From Bradyrhizobium sp. Ash2021 (GTDB lineage Bacteria > Pseudomonadota > Alphaproteobacteria > Rhizobiales > Xanthobacteraceae), in contig NZ_CP100604.1 in assembly GCF_031202265.1 (NCBI RefSeq), positions 8,104,501 through 8,168,500 on the forward strand: a DNA stretch of 64,000 bases. The letters are read 5' to 3'. Below are positions 8,521 through 16,537 of the stretch, piece after piece; the first letter of the stretch is position 1, and every line of letters begins with the position of its first letter. The position numbers and the translations under genes are program-made. The notes below the pieces were generated by a model. The model worked only from the letters and a program-made list of their open reading frames with translations. It was not told the origin of the DNA and made no database searches.

Positions 8521-9984
8521 ATGTTTCGAGCAATTCTGACGCTGACATTGTCTCTCTGCCTGGGCGCGGCGGCCGCGCCCGCGGCGCTGGCCCAAGCGGC
8601 CCCGGCCATCACCGAGCAGGAGGCGCACGCGATCGCGGTGGACGCCTATGTTTACTTCTACTCCATCATGTCGATGGACGTGACGCGGAAGCAATTCACC
8701 AACATCGAACCGGGCAAGGAAATCGGCAAGGGCCCGATGAACATGTTCATCAACGTGCCCGAATACCCGCCGGCAGATTTCAAGGGTGTGGTCCGCTCCA
8801 ACTTCGACACGCTGTATTCCATCGCATGGCTCGACATGACCAAGGAGCCCATCGTCCTCACGGTTCCCGATACCAACGGGCGCTATTACCTGATGCCGAT
8901 GCTCGACATGTGGACCGATGTTTTCGCGTCGCCGGGCTGGCGAACCACTGGTACCAAGGCGCAGACCATTCTGCTGGCGCCGGCCGGCTGGCGGCCGGAT
9001 TTGCGTGACAGGTTTGCCGAAGAGTTCAAACTTCCGGCGGACACGCAGCGCATCGAAGCGCCAACGCCTTATGTCTGGCTTATCGGCCGCACCAAGACGG
9101 ACGGTCCGGCGGACTACGACGCGGTTCACAAGATCCAGGCGGGTTATAAGGTCACGCCGCTTTCCGATTTTGGCAAAGCGCCCAAGGCGGTCGAATTCAA
9201 GCCCGACCCGAGCGTCGACATGAAGACGCCGCCAAAAGTCCAGGTCGATACCATGACGGCTGGCGTGTATTTCGCCTATGCGGCCGAGTTGCTCAAGCTT
9301 CACCCGCCGCATGTCACCGATCGGCCGATGATCGCGCGGATGAAGAAAATCGGAATCGAGCCCGGCAAGAGCTTTGATATCGGCAAGCTCGATCCGGTCG
9401 TGCAACGCGCGCTCGAAACCGCACCGCAGGACGGACAGAAGCTGATGGCGTGGAAGCTGCCGACGTTGGCGCGGGTCACTAATGGCTGGTCGATGAACAC
9501 CGACACGGTGGGCGTATATGGCAACTATTACCTGAAGCGAGCTATTCTCGCGCAGCAGGGACTTGGCGCAAACCTGGTCGAGGACGCCATCTATCCTCTC
9601 AATCTCGCCGACGATTCAGGCAAGCCGCTCGATGGCACCAACAAATACACCATCAGCTTTGCGAAAGGCGCGACCCCGCCGGTCGATGCGTTCTGGTCGA
9701 TCACCCTCTACGATCAGGAAGGATTCCAGGTCGGCAACGCCCTGAACCGCTTCGCCGTCAGCAGCTGGATGCCGTTCAAATACAATCCGGACGGCTCGCT
9801 CGATCTGTACTTGCAGAACGAAAGTCCCGGCAAGGACGTCGAAGCCAACTGGCTTCCGGCGCCGAAGGGAGCCTTCAACCTGACCATGCGTCTCTACAGC
9901 CCGAAGTCGGAGGCGCTTACCGGAAAATGGAATCCGCCGCCGGTCGTGAAGACGCAAGTAACCGTGGGTTTGTCGGCTCAGTAA
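8521..9984 (+). CDS. DUF1254/DUF1214 domain-containing exported protein
   Basis: A 487-residue protein with a clear Sec signal peptide (MFRAILTLTLSLCLGAAAA, cleavage probably after ALAQA near residue 25). The N-terminal DUF1254 part contains VDAYVYFYSIMSMDVTRKQ and SNFDTLYSIAWLDMTKEP. The C-terminal DUF1214 part contains GTNKYTISFAKG and FWSITLYDQEGFQV. Proteins of this family are periplasmic or surface-associated in proteobacteria, and no enzymatic role is firmly established. An A-rich ribosome-binding region (cagacggaggattcgac) precedes the ATG. It appears to be a single-gene transcription unit. Confidence 0.9.
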   Translation: MFRAILTLTLSLCLGAAAAPAALAQAAPAITEQEAHAIAVDAYVYFYSIMSMDVTRKQFTNIEPGKEIGKGPMNMFINVPEYPPADFKGVVRSNFDTLYSIAWLDMTKEPIVLTVPDTNGRYYLMPMLDMWTDVFASPGWRTTGTKAQTILLAPAGWRPDLRDRFAEEFKLPADTQRIEAPTPYVWLIGRTKTDGPADYDAVHKIQAGYKVTPLSDFGKAPKAVEFKPDPSVDMKTPPKVQVDTMTAGVYFAYAAELLKLHPPHVTDRPMIARMKKIGIEPGKSFDIGKLDPVVQRALETAPQDGQKLMAWKLPTLARVTNGWSMNTDTVGVYGNYYLKRAILAQQGLGANLVEDAIYPLNLADDSGKPLDGTNKYTISFAKGATPPVDAFWSITLYDQEGFQVGNALNRFAVSSWMPFKYNPDGSLDLYLQNESPGKDVEANWLPAPKGAFNLTMRLYSPKSEALTGKWNPPPVVKTQVTVGLSAQ

Positions 9985-10058
9985 GAGAGAAAATGATCCG
10001 AAAACTTTAGCGAAACAACTCGGCCGTCTCTGCGTCGGTTTGTCGGAGGGCACTACTC

Positions 10059-10220
10059 ATGACAAATCGCCAGCTCAGAGAGCAGGAAGTTCAGATCGCG
10101 CATTATCAGCTTTTGTCGCGGGAGCTTACTGATCCGCCTGCCGCGTGTTTGCTTCGGGTCATTGTCGAAGAACTTGAAGCCGACCTGCGAAGGGATCGTG
10201 ACAAGAGCTGCTCCGAATGA
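10059..10220 (+). CDS. Small hypothetical protein (53 aa)
   Basis: The ATG at 10059 follows a good Shine-Dalgarno (cggaggg, 8 bases upstream). It encodes MTNRQLREQEVQIAHYQLLS then a helical, charged sequence ending EADLRRDRDKSCSE. It has heptad-like spacing and no membrane segment. I recognise the general type as a short helical protein common in Bradyrhizobium but know no function. The reverse-strand frame over the same bases has no comparable start signal. Confidence 0.6.
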   Translation: MTNRQLREQEVQIAHYQLLSRELTDPPAACLLRVIVEELEADLRRDRDKSCSE

Positions 10221-10329
10221 GGGTCGCGCCGGGGCCACGTCGCTGCCACATTGTCCCCAAGATCGGCGCAATTAATCAGCGACACGTTGATCGGAAGGCG
10301 CGGCGGATGTACCCGGCCTGATGATCTCG

Positions 10330-10363
10330 AATGGCCCCGACGTGCAATATCGTCGGGGCCATT
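10330..10363 (+). terminator. Perfect 13-bp stem-loop
   Basis: aatggccccgacg pairs with cgtcggggccatt across an 8-base loop (tgcaatat), followed by gttgtgt. It is a strong rho-independent-type hairpin, although the T run is weak. It could terminate either the 53-aa gene to the left or the minus-strand exported protein gene at 10562 to the right. Confidence 0.6.
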
Positions 10364-10561
10364 GTTGTGTCGGCGTCGTTTCATCAGTCGATCGGCTCAA
10401 TGAGTGGCCTGCCCTAGTCAAGCAGGAGATAGTCCAACATCTTGAGCGACTGTTCGCCGAGGAACTTGACTCCGGAGTGCGGCATGTTGCGTGCCTTTGT
10501 TTGCGGGGCGAGCCGCCGCGCAGATCGTGGTGTCGCTAACGCCGATGCCGCCCATGTCAGC

Positions 10562-10777
10562 CTAGTAAATGCACTGCCGGACGTAGCAGCCCCCGCTCAC
10601 CCGTATCCACTGGCATGGGCTGGGAGGTGGCTCCTTGATGATCGGCCATCCGTGAATGTCGATGTTCGTCGGCGCGGTGATGCCGCGCCAAGAGACTGCA
10701 TTCGCTTCAGAGGAACGGAAAATCAATCCCCCCGCAAAACAGGTGATGGCCGTGCAGATTAACAGGAAGCGACGCAT
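10562..10777 (-). CDS. Small exported hypothetical protein
   Basis: Starting at MRRFLLICTAITCFAGGL (position 10777) the frame encodes 71 residues with a positively charged N-terminus and hydrophobic core typical of a Sec signal, cleaved probably after SSEANA. The mature part is short and carries two cysteines (CQWIRVSGGCYVRQCIY holds three in total). In-frame ATGs at 10798 and 10810 are alternatives but would put a charged extension before the signal. No family is recognised. Confidence 0.55.
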   Translation of the reverse strand: MRRFLLICTAITCFAGGLIFRSSEANAVSWRGITAPTNIDIHGWPIIKEPPPSPCQWIRVSGGCYVRQCIY

Positions 10778-11020
10778 TTGTTTTGTCCGCTGCGACATAA
10801 AGTATGCCAATGCTACGCCAAGTTCGCGATTAAGCCAAGGCGCGGAATTTCCGGCAAATGCCTCTCTGACGCGATCAACACGAGAGATGAAAACCGGTCC
10901 CCTTCGGCCTTTGTGTTGCGGATCAAACGCGTGCTGACCGGCAGTGAAATCGACGAGGTGATCGCGGACATCCCGGCTCGTGAAGCGTCAGCGGCCGGAC
11001 GTGCGCGCCGGAAGCGGTGA

Positions 11021-11282
11021 GAGTTATCGAGAACGCCGCTCGTCTCATGACCGATTACTAGAGTTTAGCAGGAAGACGCGCGCGCTCACGGACTGAGCCA
11101 TTTCGGCTTGCTGTCGATTGAACGGGAGCGGCGTGAGGCGATGGAGGTCCGTCTCTCCGCAGACAACCCCAGAGGCGGTAACGTTGACTGGTTAGGTTAA
11201 GAGGCGAGTTTCGTTGCGCTGTTGCCACTAGCCGTTATTCTCGCGCAAATGATTTCAACTTTTGTTTTAATGATTGATCGCG
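11021..11282. other. Intergenic region, no gene seen
   Basis: No convincing coding frame or RNA structure is visible. A weak protein-like tail (RIKRVLTGSEIDEVIADIP) ends just before this stretch at 11020 without a credible gene start. Confidence 0.4.
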
Positions 11283-11447
11283 ATGAAAAGACCGCTTGAA
11301 GTTTTGAGTGAGGTTGTTTGCCCCGCCTGCGATGGCACGGGGTTTCAGAAGATCAAACAGCCAACGCAGCCGGGCCGTAAAATCTTTCCCCCAAAATGCA
11401 CGGAATGCCTCGGCAAAGGCCGAATAAAGAAACCCGCCGCACCGTGA
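11283..11447 (+). CDS. 54-aa CxxCxGxG zinc-finger-like mini-protein
   Basis: MKRPLEVLSEVVCPACDGTG begins at the ATG at 11283. The protein has two CxxC-type knuckles, CPACDGTG and CTECLGKG, separated by about 20 residues rich in Lys and Pro. This spacing matches one zinc site of the DnaJ cysteine-rich domain. Such stand-alone mini-proteins occur in many copies in Bradyrhizobium, and their function is unknown to me. A chaperone-assisting or nucleic-acid-binding role is only a guess. It stops at TGA 11445-11447. Confidence 0.7.
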   Translation: MKRPLEVLSEVVCPACDGTGFQKIKQPTQPGRKIFPPKCTECLGKGRIKKPAAP

Positions 11448-11674
11448 GTCAAATCCTAAGTGCCGACCGGCCAGGGATGAGCACTAGCATCGTCCGAACA
11501 GTCGGTGGGCCTGCCGCCTTGCCTAATGCAAGCACGATATAACCACGGCTCAACATAGCTGCCCGTCCACTTACCGCGCCGTATCGCTCTCGCAAACAAA
11601 CGGCATGGCAGCATGCATCCCAATGACATTGCCATATGCTCCTAGCCCGCTCCCGCATCACCATCTTGACCGCG

Positions 11675-11962
11675 TCATGCCCTCGTCTCGTTCCAAGGCG
11701 GGCGCATGCAAACGTCGAGCTCTTCGTCGGTCGTGAAAATCACCGGCATGACCTTTGGGGAGGTCGGCTCGATGACAGCCTTCGGCAGCGCTCGCGCTGC
11801 AGAGCGCTCGTTCATTAAGGCGTCCATACCGTTCCGATGCAGCCAGAGAAGCCCCATGGCGAGCTGCCGCAAATCGTTGCGCTCCGCGCCGACGGGTAGC
11901 TGTCTTGCCCGGCGCAGTGCGTCGGCAGCTTGCTTTTCCAGTCCTGACAGCGTGCGTTCCAT
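11675..11962 (-). CDS. Small helical protein fused to a SRAP-peptidase tail fragment
   Basis: The first ~55 residues (MERTLSGLEKQAADALRRAR ... DLRQLAMGLLWLHRNGM) form a compact helical segment that recurs as a stand-alone small protein in Bradyrhizobium. The last ~25 residues, MPVIFTTDEELDVCMRPPWN, match the C-terminal region of SOS-response-associated peptidases (HMCES/YedK: TTDEERDxWMRAPWDEA). After the stop, DNA for the tail DAVKMVMR follows in another frame, showing a small deletion. The gene therefore looks like a chimera that picked up peptidase debris. Whether it is expressed is uncertain. Confidence 0.5.
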   Translation of the reverse strand: MERTLSGLEKQAADALRRARQLPVGAERNDLRQLAMGLLWLHRNGMDALMNERSAARALPKAVIEPTSPKVMPVIFTTDEELDVCMRPPWNETRA

Positions 11963-12465
11963 CTGCTGTCCCAAACAAACCGGTGACCGGCACGGTGGGG
12001 CCGCCCGCCTTGCTCTGAAATTCAGGCGGCCCCTGCCGACCACATCAATTGTTCTGCCCCACGGCAGAGGCCATAGCCAGCCGTTAAGATACGAGCAGGC
12101 GGAGGTAAAAGTTTCATGACAACGCGAGCGCAGCGGCGCTGCTTATCAGCAGATGGATCGAATGCAAGAGCGCAACGCCGCTCTAGCGGAATATGCTCGC
12201 TAGGCGGCGTTGTTTATTGCACTGGGCCCTGAAATCCCCAGCCAAGCCTGATCGTGCGCAACACATGTGCCAGCAGTCAACGCTCCAGTCTGAAACACCG
12301 GGATCATACGGACCCGAGTAACTCGCAGCGCCTTCGAATGTTTCACTTCCAGTTCACTTTGGCGGTTTATCGCACGCATAACGCCGATCCGGACGCCTTC
12401 TCCTCTATTGATGGAAGCATCCTTTTTCCGTTTCCCCGCTCGGCATCCATCACCACGCTCCTCGT
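11963..12465. other. Intergenic region, no gene seen
   Basis: About 500 bp with several interrupted frames but no start, ribosome-binding site or conserved motif that I can support. It lies between two decayed peptidase fragments and is probably degraded DNA. Confidence 0.4.
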
Positions 12466-12615
12466 CTATACCGCCGCCCGATCTTCTTTCTCCGCGCCGC
12501 GCATCACGATCTTGAGCCCGTCATCCGGCAGCGGCCGCTACAGCCCCTTCGCCTCATCCCACGGCGCGCGCATCCAGGCATCGCGCTCCTCGTCGGTGGT
12601 CAGAAGCACCAGCAG
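12466..12615 (-). pseudogene. SOS-response-associated peptidase (SRAP/HMCES), C-terminal remnant
   Basis: On the minus strand the frame reads LLVLLTTDEERDAWMRAPW, DEAKGL, a TAG stop at 12538-12540, then RPLPDDGLKIVMRGAEKED to a second stop at 12466. Intact SRAP proteins read DEAKALQRPLPDDxLxIV at this point, so the TAG replaces the conserved Gln codon CAG. The catalytic N-terminal Cys domain is absent. The segment is fused upstream to unrelated sequence (PIHELERYLRGKDCS), so this is dead DNA. It is the second such fragment within 1 kb. Confidence 0.6.
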
Positions 12616-13142
12616 CCTGTTAATGAATTGAAGAAAAAGCCGCCGCTCAAACATCCCGCCGGGAGGATTGGTGCGGGTAGTGCCCGTCATTTCGTAACTG
12701 GACGCGGTGTGGGTTTTGACCGGTCGTGTGCGGCGCGTAGAGGCTTTATCGCAACCGAGGAGGCCATCACAACGATGGTGGATTATAGGAGCGATCTTAC
12801 CTTGGGTGATCTCCGAGCAATCCTTGCCGCGCAGGTAGCGTTCCAGCTCGTGGATCGGCGTCGCTTTCGGCCGTCGCACGATATCGAGGACGACGGTCTG
12901 ATGCGTGTCGTACCCGAGACAATGAGCTCCAACTGACTCGGGATGATTTGCCTGATCAAACGGAGTACTCCGTGAAGGGCATACTCTACCCCCGAGAGAA
13001 TGTTGCGCTTAGATCACTTTGGTGTTCGGCTAACGGTCTACAGAGTACCTTCCGATATCGCGCCCAGCGAGAGGTGAGGGCGTTATCGGCGACGTGGCAG
13101 CCCTAATACATTGGCGAGAGAGGTTATCTGTGGGAGGAGCAA
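12616..13142. other. Degraded intergenic region
   Basis: On the minus strand between 12616 and about 12915 a protein-like stretch (VVLDIVRRPKATPIHELERY) is fused to the peptidase remnant but has no identifiable start or family. Nothing else is recognised. The last bases before 13143 carry a strong Shine-Dalgarno (gggaggagc) for the next small gene. Confidence 0.4.
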
Positions 13143-13364
13143 ATGACGCAGTTCCTTTCAGGACGCCAGTCTGCTGAGCCCAATTCAGCGAGAGCGCATG
13201 AATTGAAGCTGTCGCTGAAAGTTCATCATCGAGAAGAAAGCCACGCGCTCTCAGGAGCTGATCCCGGTCCAGCGGGCTTCGATTTCATCCTGCCGGATGA
13301 CGACCCCGGTGCTGAACCTCTCAGGGCGCTTCCGTCCCGAGGTTTCACGGGGCGGAGAGTTTGA
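13143..13364 (+). CDS. Hypothetical protein (73 aa)
   Basis: The only positive evidence is a strong ribosome-binding site (gggaggag, 5 bases before the ATG) and an open frame of 73 codons: MTQFLSGRQSAEPNSARAHE ... ending GFTGRRV. The sequence is low in hydrophobic residues, has no recognised domain, and its second half is Pro/Asp-rich. It could be a small regulatory or disordered protein, or a truncated gene. Confidence 0.35.
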   Translation: MTQFLSGRQSAEPNSARAHELKLSLKVHHREESHALSGADPGPAGFDFILPDDDPGAEPLRALPSRGFTGRRV

Positions 13365-13381
13365 TGAAAAATGGCAGGTGA

Positions 13382-13645
13382 ATGACTGCGGATGGCTTGC
13401 AATTCCACCGTGCCGTCGAGGACATGGAAATCTGGAGCACGAGCAGCGACGGCTTTTCGTTCGTGATCACCTACGAGAGCCCCGTCGGCCCCGGCTTTCG
13501 CGGGCGGCCTGGCTATGTGGCGTCATGGCGCCCCATTCATCACAGCAGTGGCGCGATCAAGATCGGCGGCTCGCCCTTCAATACTTTCGCCGAGGCCGAG
13601 GAAGCCTGCAACACCATGCTGAAATATCTGACCAAGCAAAACTGA
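13382..13645 (+). CDS. Hypothetical protein (87 aa)
   Basis: MTADGLQFHRAVEDMEIWST starts at 13382, 5 bases after aggtg. The frame has normal coding character and a beta-rich, aromatic composition (FSFVITYESPVGPGF, WRPIHHSSGAIKIGG) ending in a helix (AEEACNTMLKYLTKQN). There is no signal peptide or membrane segment. It looks like an intact small cytosolic protein of a family restricted to Bradyrhizobium and relatives. The function is unknown. Confidence 0.6.
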   Translation: MTADGLQFHRAVEDMEIWSTSSDGFSFVITYESPVGPGFRGRPGYVASWRPIHHSSGAIKIGGSPFNTFAEAEEACNTMLKYLTKQN

Positions 13646-13963
13646 TGTGAGGCTTGGGACCAAGTTGCGAAGGCCGGCCTTCTGTCTATTCGCTCGAGCG
13701 TCACTGAAATGCTTGGTTCACCCGCTTTTGATCCATAGCGCCGAATTTGGCTCTGAATTTCCGCAGCGAATATTTGATCTCGACCCCATTTCGCCAGTCA
13801 AGATTTACTGATTTGATTGTCGCTTGGTGGCGACCGGAATTGTTCATGGAGGTCAATTTGCGTGGCCTCCTTCGACAGTGTAACCATCTCATGCACGGAA
13901 TTCTTGGGCTTTGTCGGTTCTGCGACCCTTTTGGGGAAGATCGTGCCTGACCTGAACCAAGAG

Positions 13964-14626
13964 ATGAACGATCAACCGAAAGCCCGGTGGCTTACGCTGC
14001 TTGCCGCTCTTGGCCTGCTGTGTGTTGGAATCGACAGGATCTTTTTCGACAGAATTGTGGGTGACGATCCCCTGGCCAACATCGAGAAGGCGCTTTCCAT
14101 CGTGGTCGGGTGTTTACTGAGCGCCCTTGGCATCGGCCTCTTTGTAGCTGCCTTGAGAGAGCGCTTTCCTGTAACCGCAATGAACTCCATTAAGGGAAGG
14201 CTGCTGACCCATGCCTTTTGCGCTGCACTCTCGGCGTTTGTTTGTGGTTTCTGCCTTGTCCGTTCGATCAAGCCCTTCGATATTCCTTACTTCACAGTCA
14301 TGGTCTTATTCGGCGTTTCTCTCATTTCCGACCTGCTCTGGACGCGCCGCGAGGTCCGGCGCTTGGCTGTCAGCGAGACTGCAAAGAAGCACGCAACTCA
14401 ATTTCTGTGGTCTTGTATTTTCTTCAGTATGATTTCCTCAGGTTTTGGTATGGCGCTGTCGGGCTTCGTTTTGTCTAGTACCGATTTCATCCGGATGTTT
14501 GGCGCGGTCTTCTGGAGCGCAATTACGGGCGTTGCGATTTACCCGGTTCTCCGCGATACGAAACGCCTCGCCGATGCAGCAGGCTCAAGCCAGACGAACC
14601 ACGCTAACGGTCGCGGAAGCAATTAA
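13964..14626 (+). CDS. Six-TM hypothetical membrane protein
   Basis: From the ATG at 13964 (MNDQPKARWLTLLAALGLLC) the frame encodes 220 residues with about six transmembrane segments, around residues 10-28, 45-68, 85-102, 110-130, 150-172 and 180-198. A GTG at 13943 is an alternative start. The loops are short and basic on one side (LLWTRREVRRLAV), giving a positive-inside topology with both ends cytoplasmic. There is no recognised transporter or enzyme motif. The base composition is less GC-rich than in neighbouring genes, which hints at an acquired gene. Confidence 0.6.
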   Translation: MNDQPKARWLTLLAALGLLCVGIDRIFFDRIVGDDPLANIEKALSIVVGCLLSALGIGLFVAALRERFPVTAMNSIKGRLLTHAFCAALSAFVCGFCLVRSIKPFDIPYFTVMVLFGVSLISDLLWTRREVRRLAVSETAKKHATQFLWSCIFFSMISSGFGMALSGFVLSSTDFIRMFGAVFWSAITGVAIYPVLRDTKRLADAAGSSQTNHANGRGSN

Positions 14627-14756
14627 TCCGAACGCGAATCGCACTTTTCTGACGTGAAAGTCGCCCATACTTGACTGCCCGCATTATTGGGGGTGGAGCG
14701 GACATCGCCTGCTCGCCCCGCCGATGCGACGCGTGCAGCCTAAGGAGCAGATTTCA

Positions 14757-15035
14757 ATGACGGGATGGATGGTGACGGTCTCTGTCGTCAAGGATGACGA
14801 TGAAATCGGCCACGAAATGTATGCTGTCGCAATCGGCGATCCAGCGCAAGCTGTGAAGTCAGCGTTGAAGGCAGCCGACGGTCAGGCGGCGGTGCAGGCA
14901 AAACTGGTCACATGGCTCTCCCACAAGGGGAGAGGGCAAGAAAGAGCTGCCCTACGCCGCGTTGCTGCCTTCCTGACGGCTGGCTTCGAACAGGAACCAG
15001 GTGCGGCGCTCGGTCTCGTCGATGAAGGTCTCTAG
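14757..15035 (+). CDS. Small hypothetical protein, 3' end altered by a hairpin repeat
   Basis: AAGGAG 10 bases before the ATG at 14757 supports the start. The first ~55 residues (MTGWMVTVSVVKDDDEIGHE ... DGQAAVQAKLVT) are well-formed coding sequence. The frame then crosses a family A hairpin fragment (ctctcccacaaggggagagg, 14920-14939) and continues antisense over the last 28 codons of the convergent dps gene. The C-terminal ~35 residues are therefore probably not original, and the true gene may have been cut by the repeat. Confidence 0.5.
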   Translation: MTGWMVTVSVVKDDDEIGHEMYAVAIGDPAQAVKSALKAADGQAAVQAKLVTWLSHKGRGQERAALRRVAAFLTAGFEQEPGAALGLVDEGL

Positions 15036-15491
15036 CAGACCGGCGGTGCCGGAATCCTCGTGGTCATCCGCGAGCTTGTGGGCCTTTCGCATGGCGGCAG
15101 CGATGTGCTTGTTGTCTTCCATCAGCTCGCGCAGCATATCGCGCGGCGGGACGTAGGCCTCGTTATTGTCCTGGATGGTCTGCAGCTTGGCGATCTGCCC
15201 GATCGAGCGCAGCGTGGTGCCGCCGAGCTTGCGGACGCGTTCGGCGAGCTGGTCGGTGGTGGCGAAAATTGCGTCCGACTGCTCGTCCAGCATCAGATGA
15301 TAGTCGCGAAAATGCCGGCCGCTGACATGCCAGTGGAAATTCTTGGTCTTGAGGTAAAGCGCAAAGGCGTCGGCCAGCAGCGTGTTGAGCGATGCCGAGA
15401 TCTTGTCGACGGCTGCCGGCGGCAGGTCGCTCGGCGTATCGAGATCGGGGGACACTTTGCCGGACTTGTTCTCAGGCTTGGCTTTGCTCAC
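14952..15491 (-). CDS. dps: Dps family DNA-binding ferritin-like protein
   Basis: The best start is the GTG at 15491, preceded by AGGAAGG; an ATG at 15521 gives a longer form. The product of about 179 residues has the Dps ferroxidase signature: LKTKNFHWHVSGRHFRDYH with His, then MLDEQSDAIFATTDQLAERV carrying the Asp/Glu ligands. A basic, Pro-rich N-terminus could bind DNA. Dps dodecamers oxidise Fe(II) with peroxide and protect DNA in stationary phase. The C-terminal Glu/Arg-rich helix (DETERRTWFLFEAS) is typical of rhizobial members. It is convergent with the small gene at 14757, and their 3' ends overlap. Confidence 0.9.
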   Translation of the reverse strand: MSKAKPENKSGKVSPDLDTPSDLPPAAVDKISASLNTLLADAFALYLKTKNFHWHVSGRHFRDYHLMLDEQSDAIFATTDQLAERVRKLGGTTLRSIGQIAKLQTIQDNNEAYVPPRDMLRELMEDNKHIAAAMRKAHKLADDHEDSGTAGLLETFIDETERRTWFLFEASRQEGSNAA

Positions 15492-15616
15492 GTTGGACCT
15501 TCCTGTTAGGAAACCGGACATCGGCGGTATTGGACATTGACCGCCGAACCACCTAACGCATCACTGACCCGCCGGTTCCTGCCGCCGGAGCCCCAGATTC
15601 GCCGGACGCTGCACGC

Positions 15617-16345
15617 ATGGATGATTGGATCGACTATTACGATTCCACGCATACGATTTATGCGAGCAAGCTGCATCGCGACCTGCATTTCCAGCTCATC
15701 GCCAGGGATATCATCGGCTACATCTCCTCGCCCGATGCGGTGGTACTGGACTATGCCTGTGGCGAGGCCCTGTCCGCGGCCAAGGTGGCGGAGGCGTGCG
15801 GCAAGCTTTATCTCGCCGAGCCCGCGCCCGGTGTCCGCGGCCGGCTGATCGCGCGCTTTGCGCCAAACACCAAGATCCGCGTCCGCTCGCTGGATGATCT
15901 GCGGAAGATGGACGAGAAGTCGGTCGATCTCGTCATCATGAATTCGGTCGCGCAATACATGGCCTCGGCTGAGCTGGATTCCGCACTTGCCGTGATCCGG
16001 CGGCTGCTAAAGCCCTCCGGACGGCTGGTGCTCGGCGATATCCTGCGGCCCGAGGTCGGCATGATCAGGGACGTGCTGGCGCTGTTGAAATTCGCGGCCA
16101 CCCACGGCTTCCTGAAAGATGCGTTTTACGGCCTGGCCAGCACGGCCCTGTCCGACTACCGGCAATTGCGAACGCGGGTCGGCCTGCAGCGCTACGGCGA
16201 AAGCGAGATGATCCAAAAACTCGCCGCCGCCGGTTTCACCGCCTCGCGCGCCCCCGTCAATATCGGGCACAATCCGTGGCGGATGACGTTTGTGGCGCGG
16301 CACGCCTTCGACCGGGCCCAGTCCACTTGGGATCAAGCCACTTAG
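15617..16345 (+). CDS. Class I SAM-dependent methyltransferase
   Basis: A 242-residue protein starting MDDWIDYYDSTHTIYASKLH. Motif I is a divergent VLDYACGEALSAAKVA and motif II ends in LYLAEPAP. LVIMNSVAQYM matches the post-II acidic region, followed by LLKPSGRLVLGDIL, typical of UbiE/COQ5-like type 11 methyltransferases. The substrate is unknown. The last codons (STWDQAT) lie inside the first unit of a 15-bp tandem repeat that continues past the stop, so the C-terminus may have been shaped by repeat expansion. Confidence 0.85.
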   Translation: MDDWIDYYDSTHTIYASKLHRDLHFQLIARDIIGYISSPDAVVLDYACGEALSAAKVAEACGKLYLAEPAPGVRGRLIARFAPNTKIRVRSLDDLRKMDEKSVDLVIMNSVAQYMASAELDSALAVIRRLLKPSGRLVLGDILRPEVGMIRDVLALLKFAATHGFLKDAFYGLASTALSDYRQLRTRVGLQRYGESEMIQKLAAAGFTASRAPVNIGHNPWRMTFVARHAFDRAQSTWDQAT

Positions 16346-16404
16346 GATCAAGCCGGTCTGGATCGGGCCGATCTGGACCGGGCCGGTCAGGATCCGGCCA
16401 GTTA
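16330..16404 (+). repeat. Five tandem 15-bp repeats
   Basis: The units are ggatcaagccactta, ggatcaagccggtct, ggatcgggccgatct, ggaccgggccggtca and ggatccggccagtta. The consensus is roughly GGATC(A/G)(A/G)GCC(G)(G)T(C)(T/A). The array starts in the 3' end of the methyltransferase gene and runs on into the leader of the tRNA-like element. The period is a multiple of three, so in the one frame that is open on the minus strand it would encode a repeated pentapeptide. There is no sign that this frame is translated. Confidence 0.85.
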
Positions 16405-16459
16405 GGGTTAATGAAGGGCAAGCATGGCTCACCGTGGCGCGATCGGCGATGATCGCGCC

Positions 16460-16537
16460 GGCCCGGTGGCGGAAAGCTTCCCACGCGAGAGCGGTGCATC
16501 GCTCTATATCCTGGTTCAAATCCAGGCCGGGCCTCCA
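16460..16537 (+). tRNA. tRNA-like element, non-canonical (isotype unresolved)
   Basis: A 75-nt structure plus encoded CCA. The acceptor stem is a perfect 7 bp (ggcccgg / ccgggcc), the T arm a perfect 5 bp (cctgg ttcaaat ccagg), the discriminator is T, and CCA is at 16535-16537. An anticodon-like stem (agagc / gctct) closes an 8-base loop ggtgcatc instead of the usual 7. The D arm (gcg ... cgc) lacks the G18-G19 pair. The loop would read GCA (Cys) if T33 is the third base, but the extra base makes that unsafe. It may be a degenerate tRNA, a tRNA-like regulatory RNA or a pseudo-tRNA. The intact acceptor and T arms argue against random sequence. Confidence 0.5.

Noticed and set aside
10778..11020. 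Plus-strand frame ending RIKRVLTGSEIDEVIADIP...
   Set aside because: The last part is protein-like, but the start overlaps the exported protein gene antisense and no family was identified. It may be a fragment; too weak to call.
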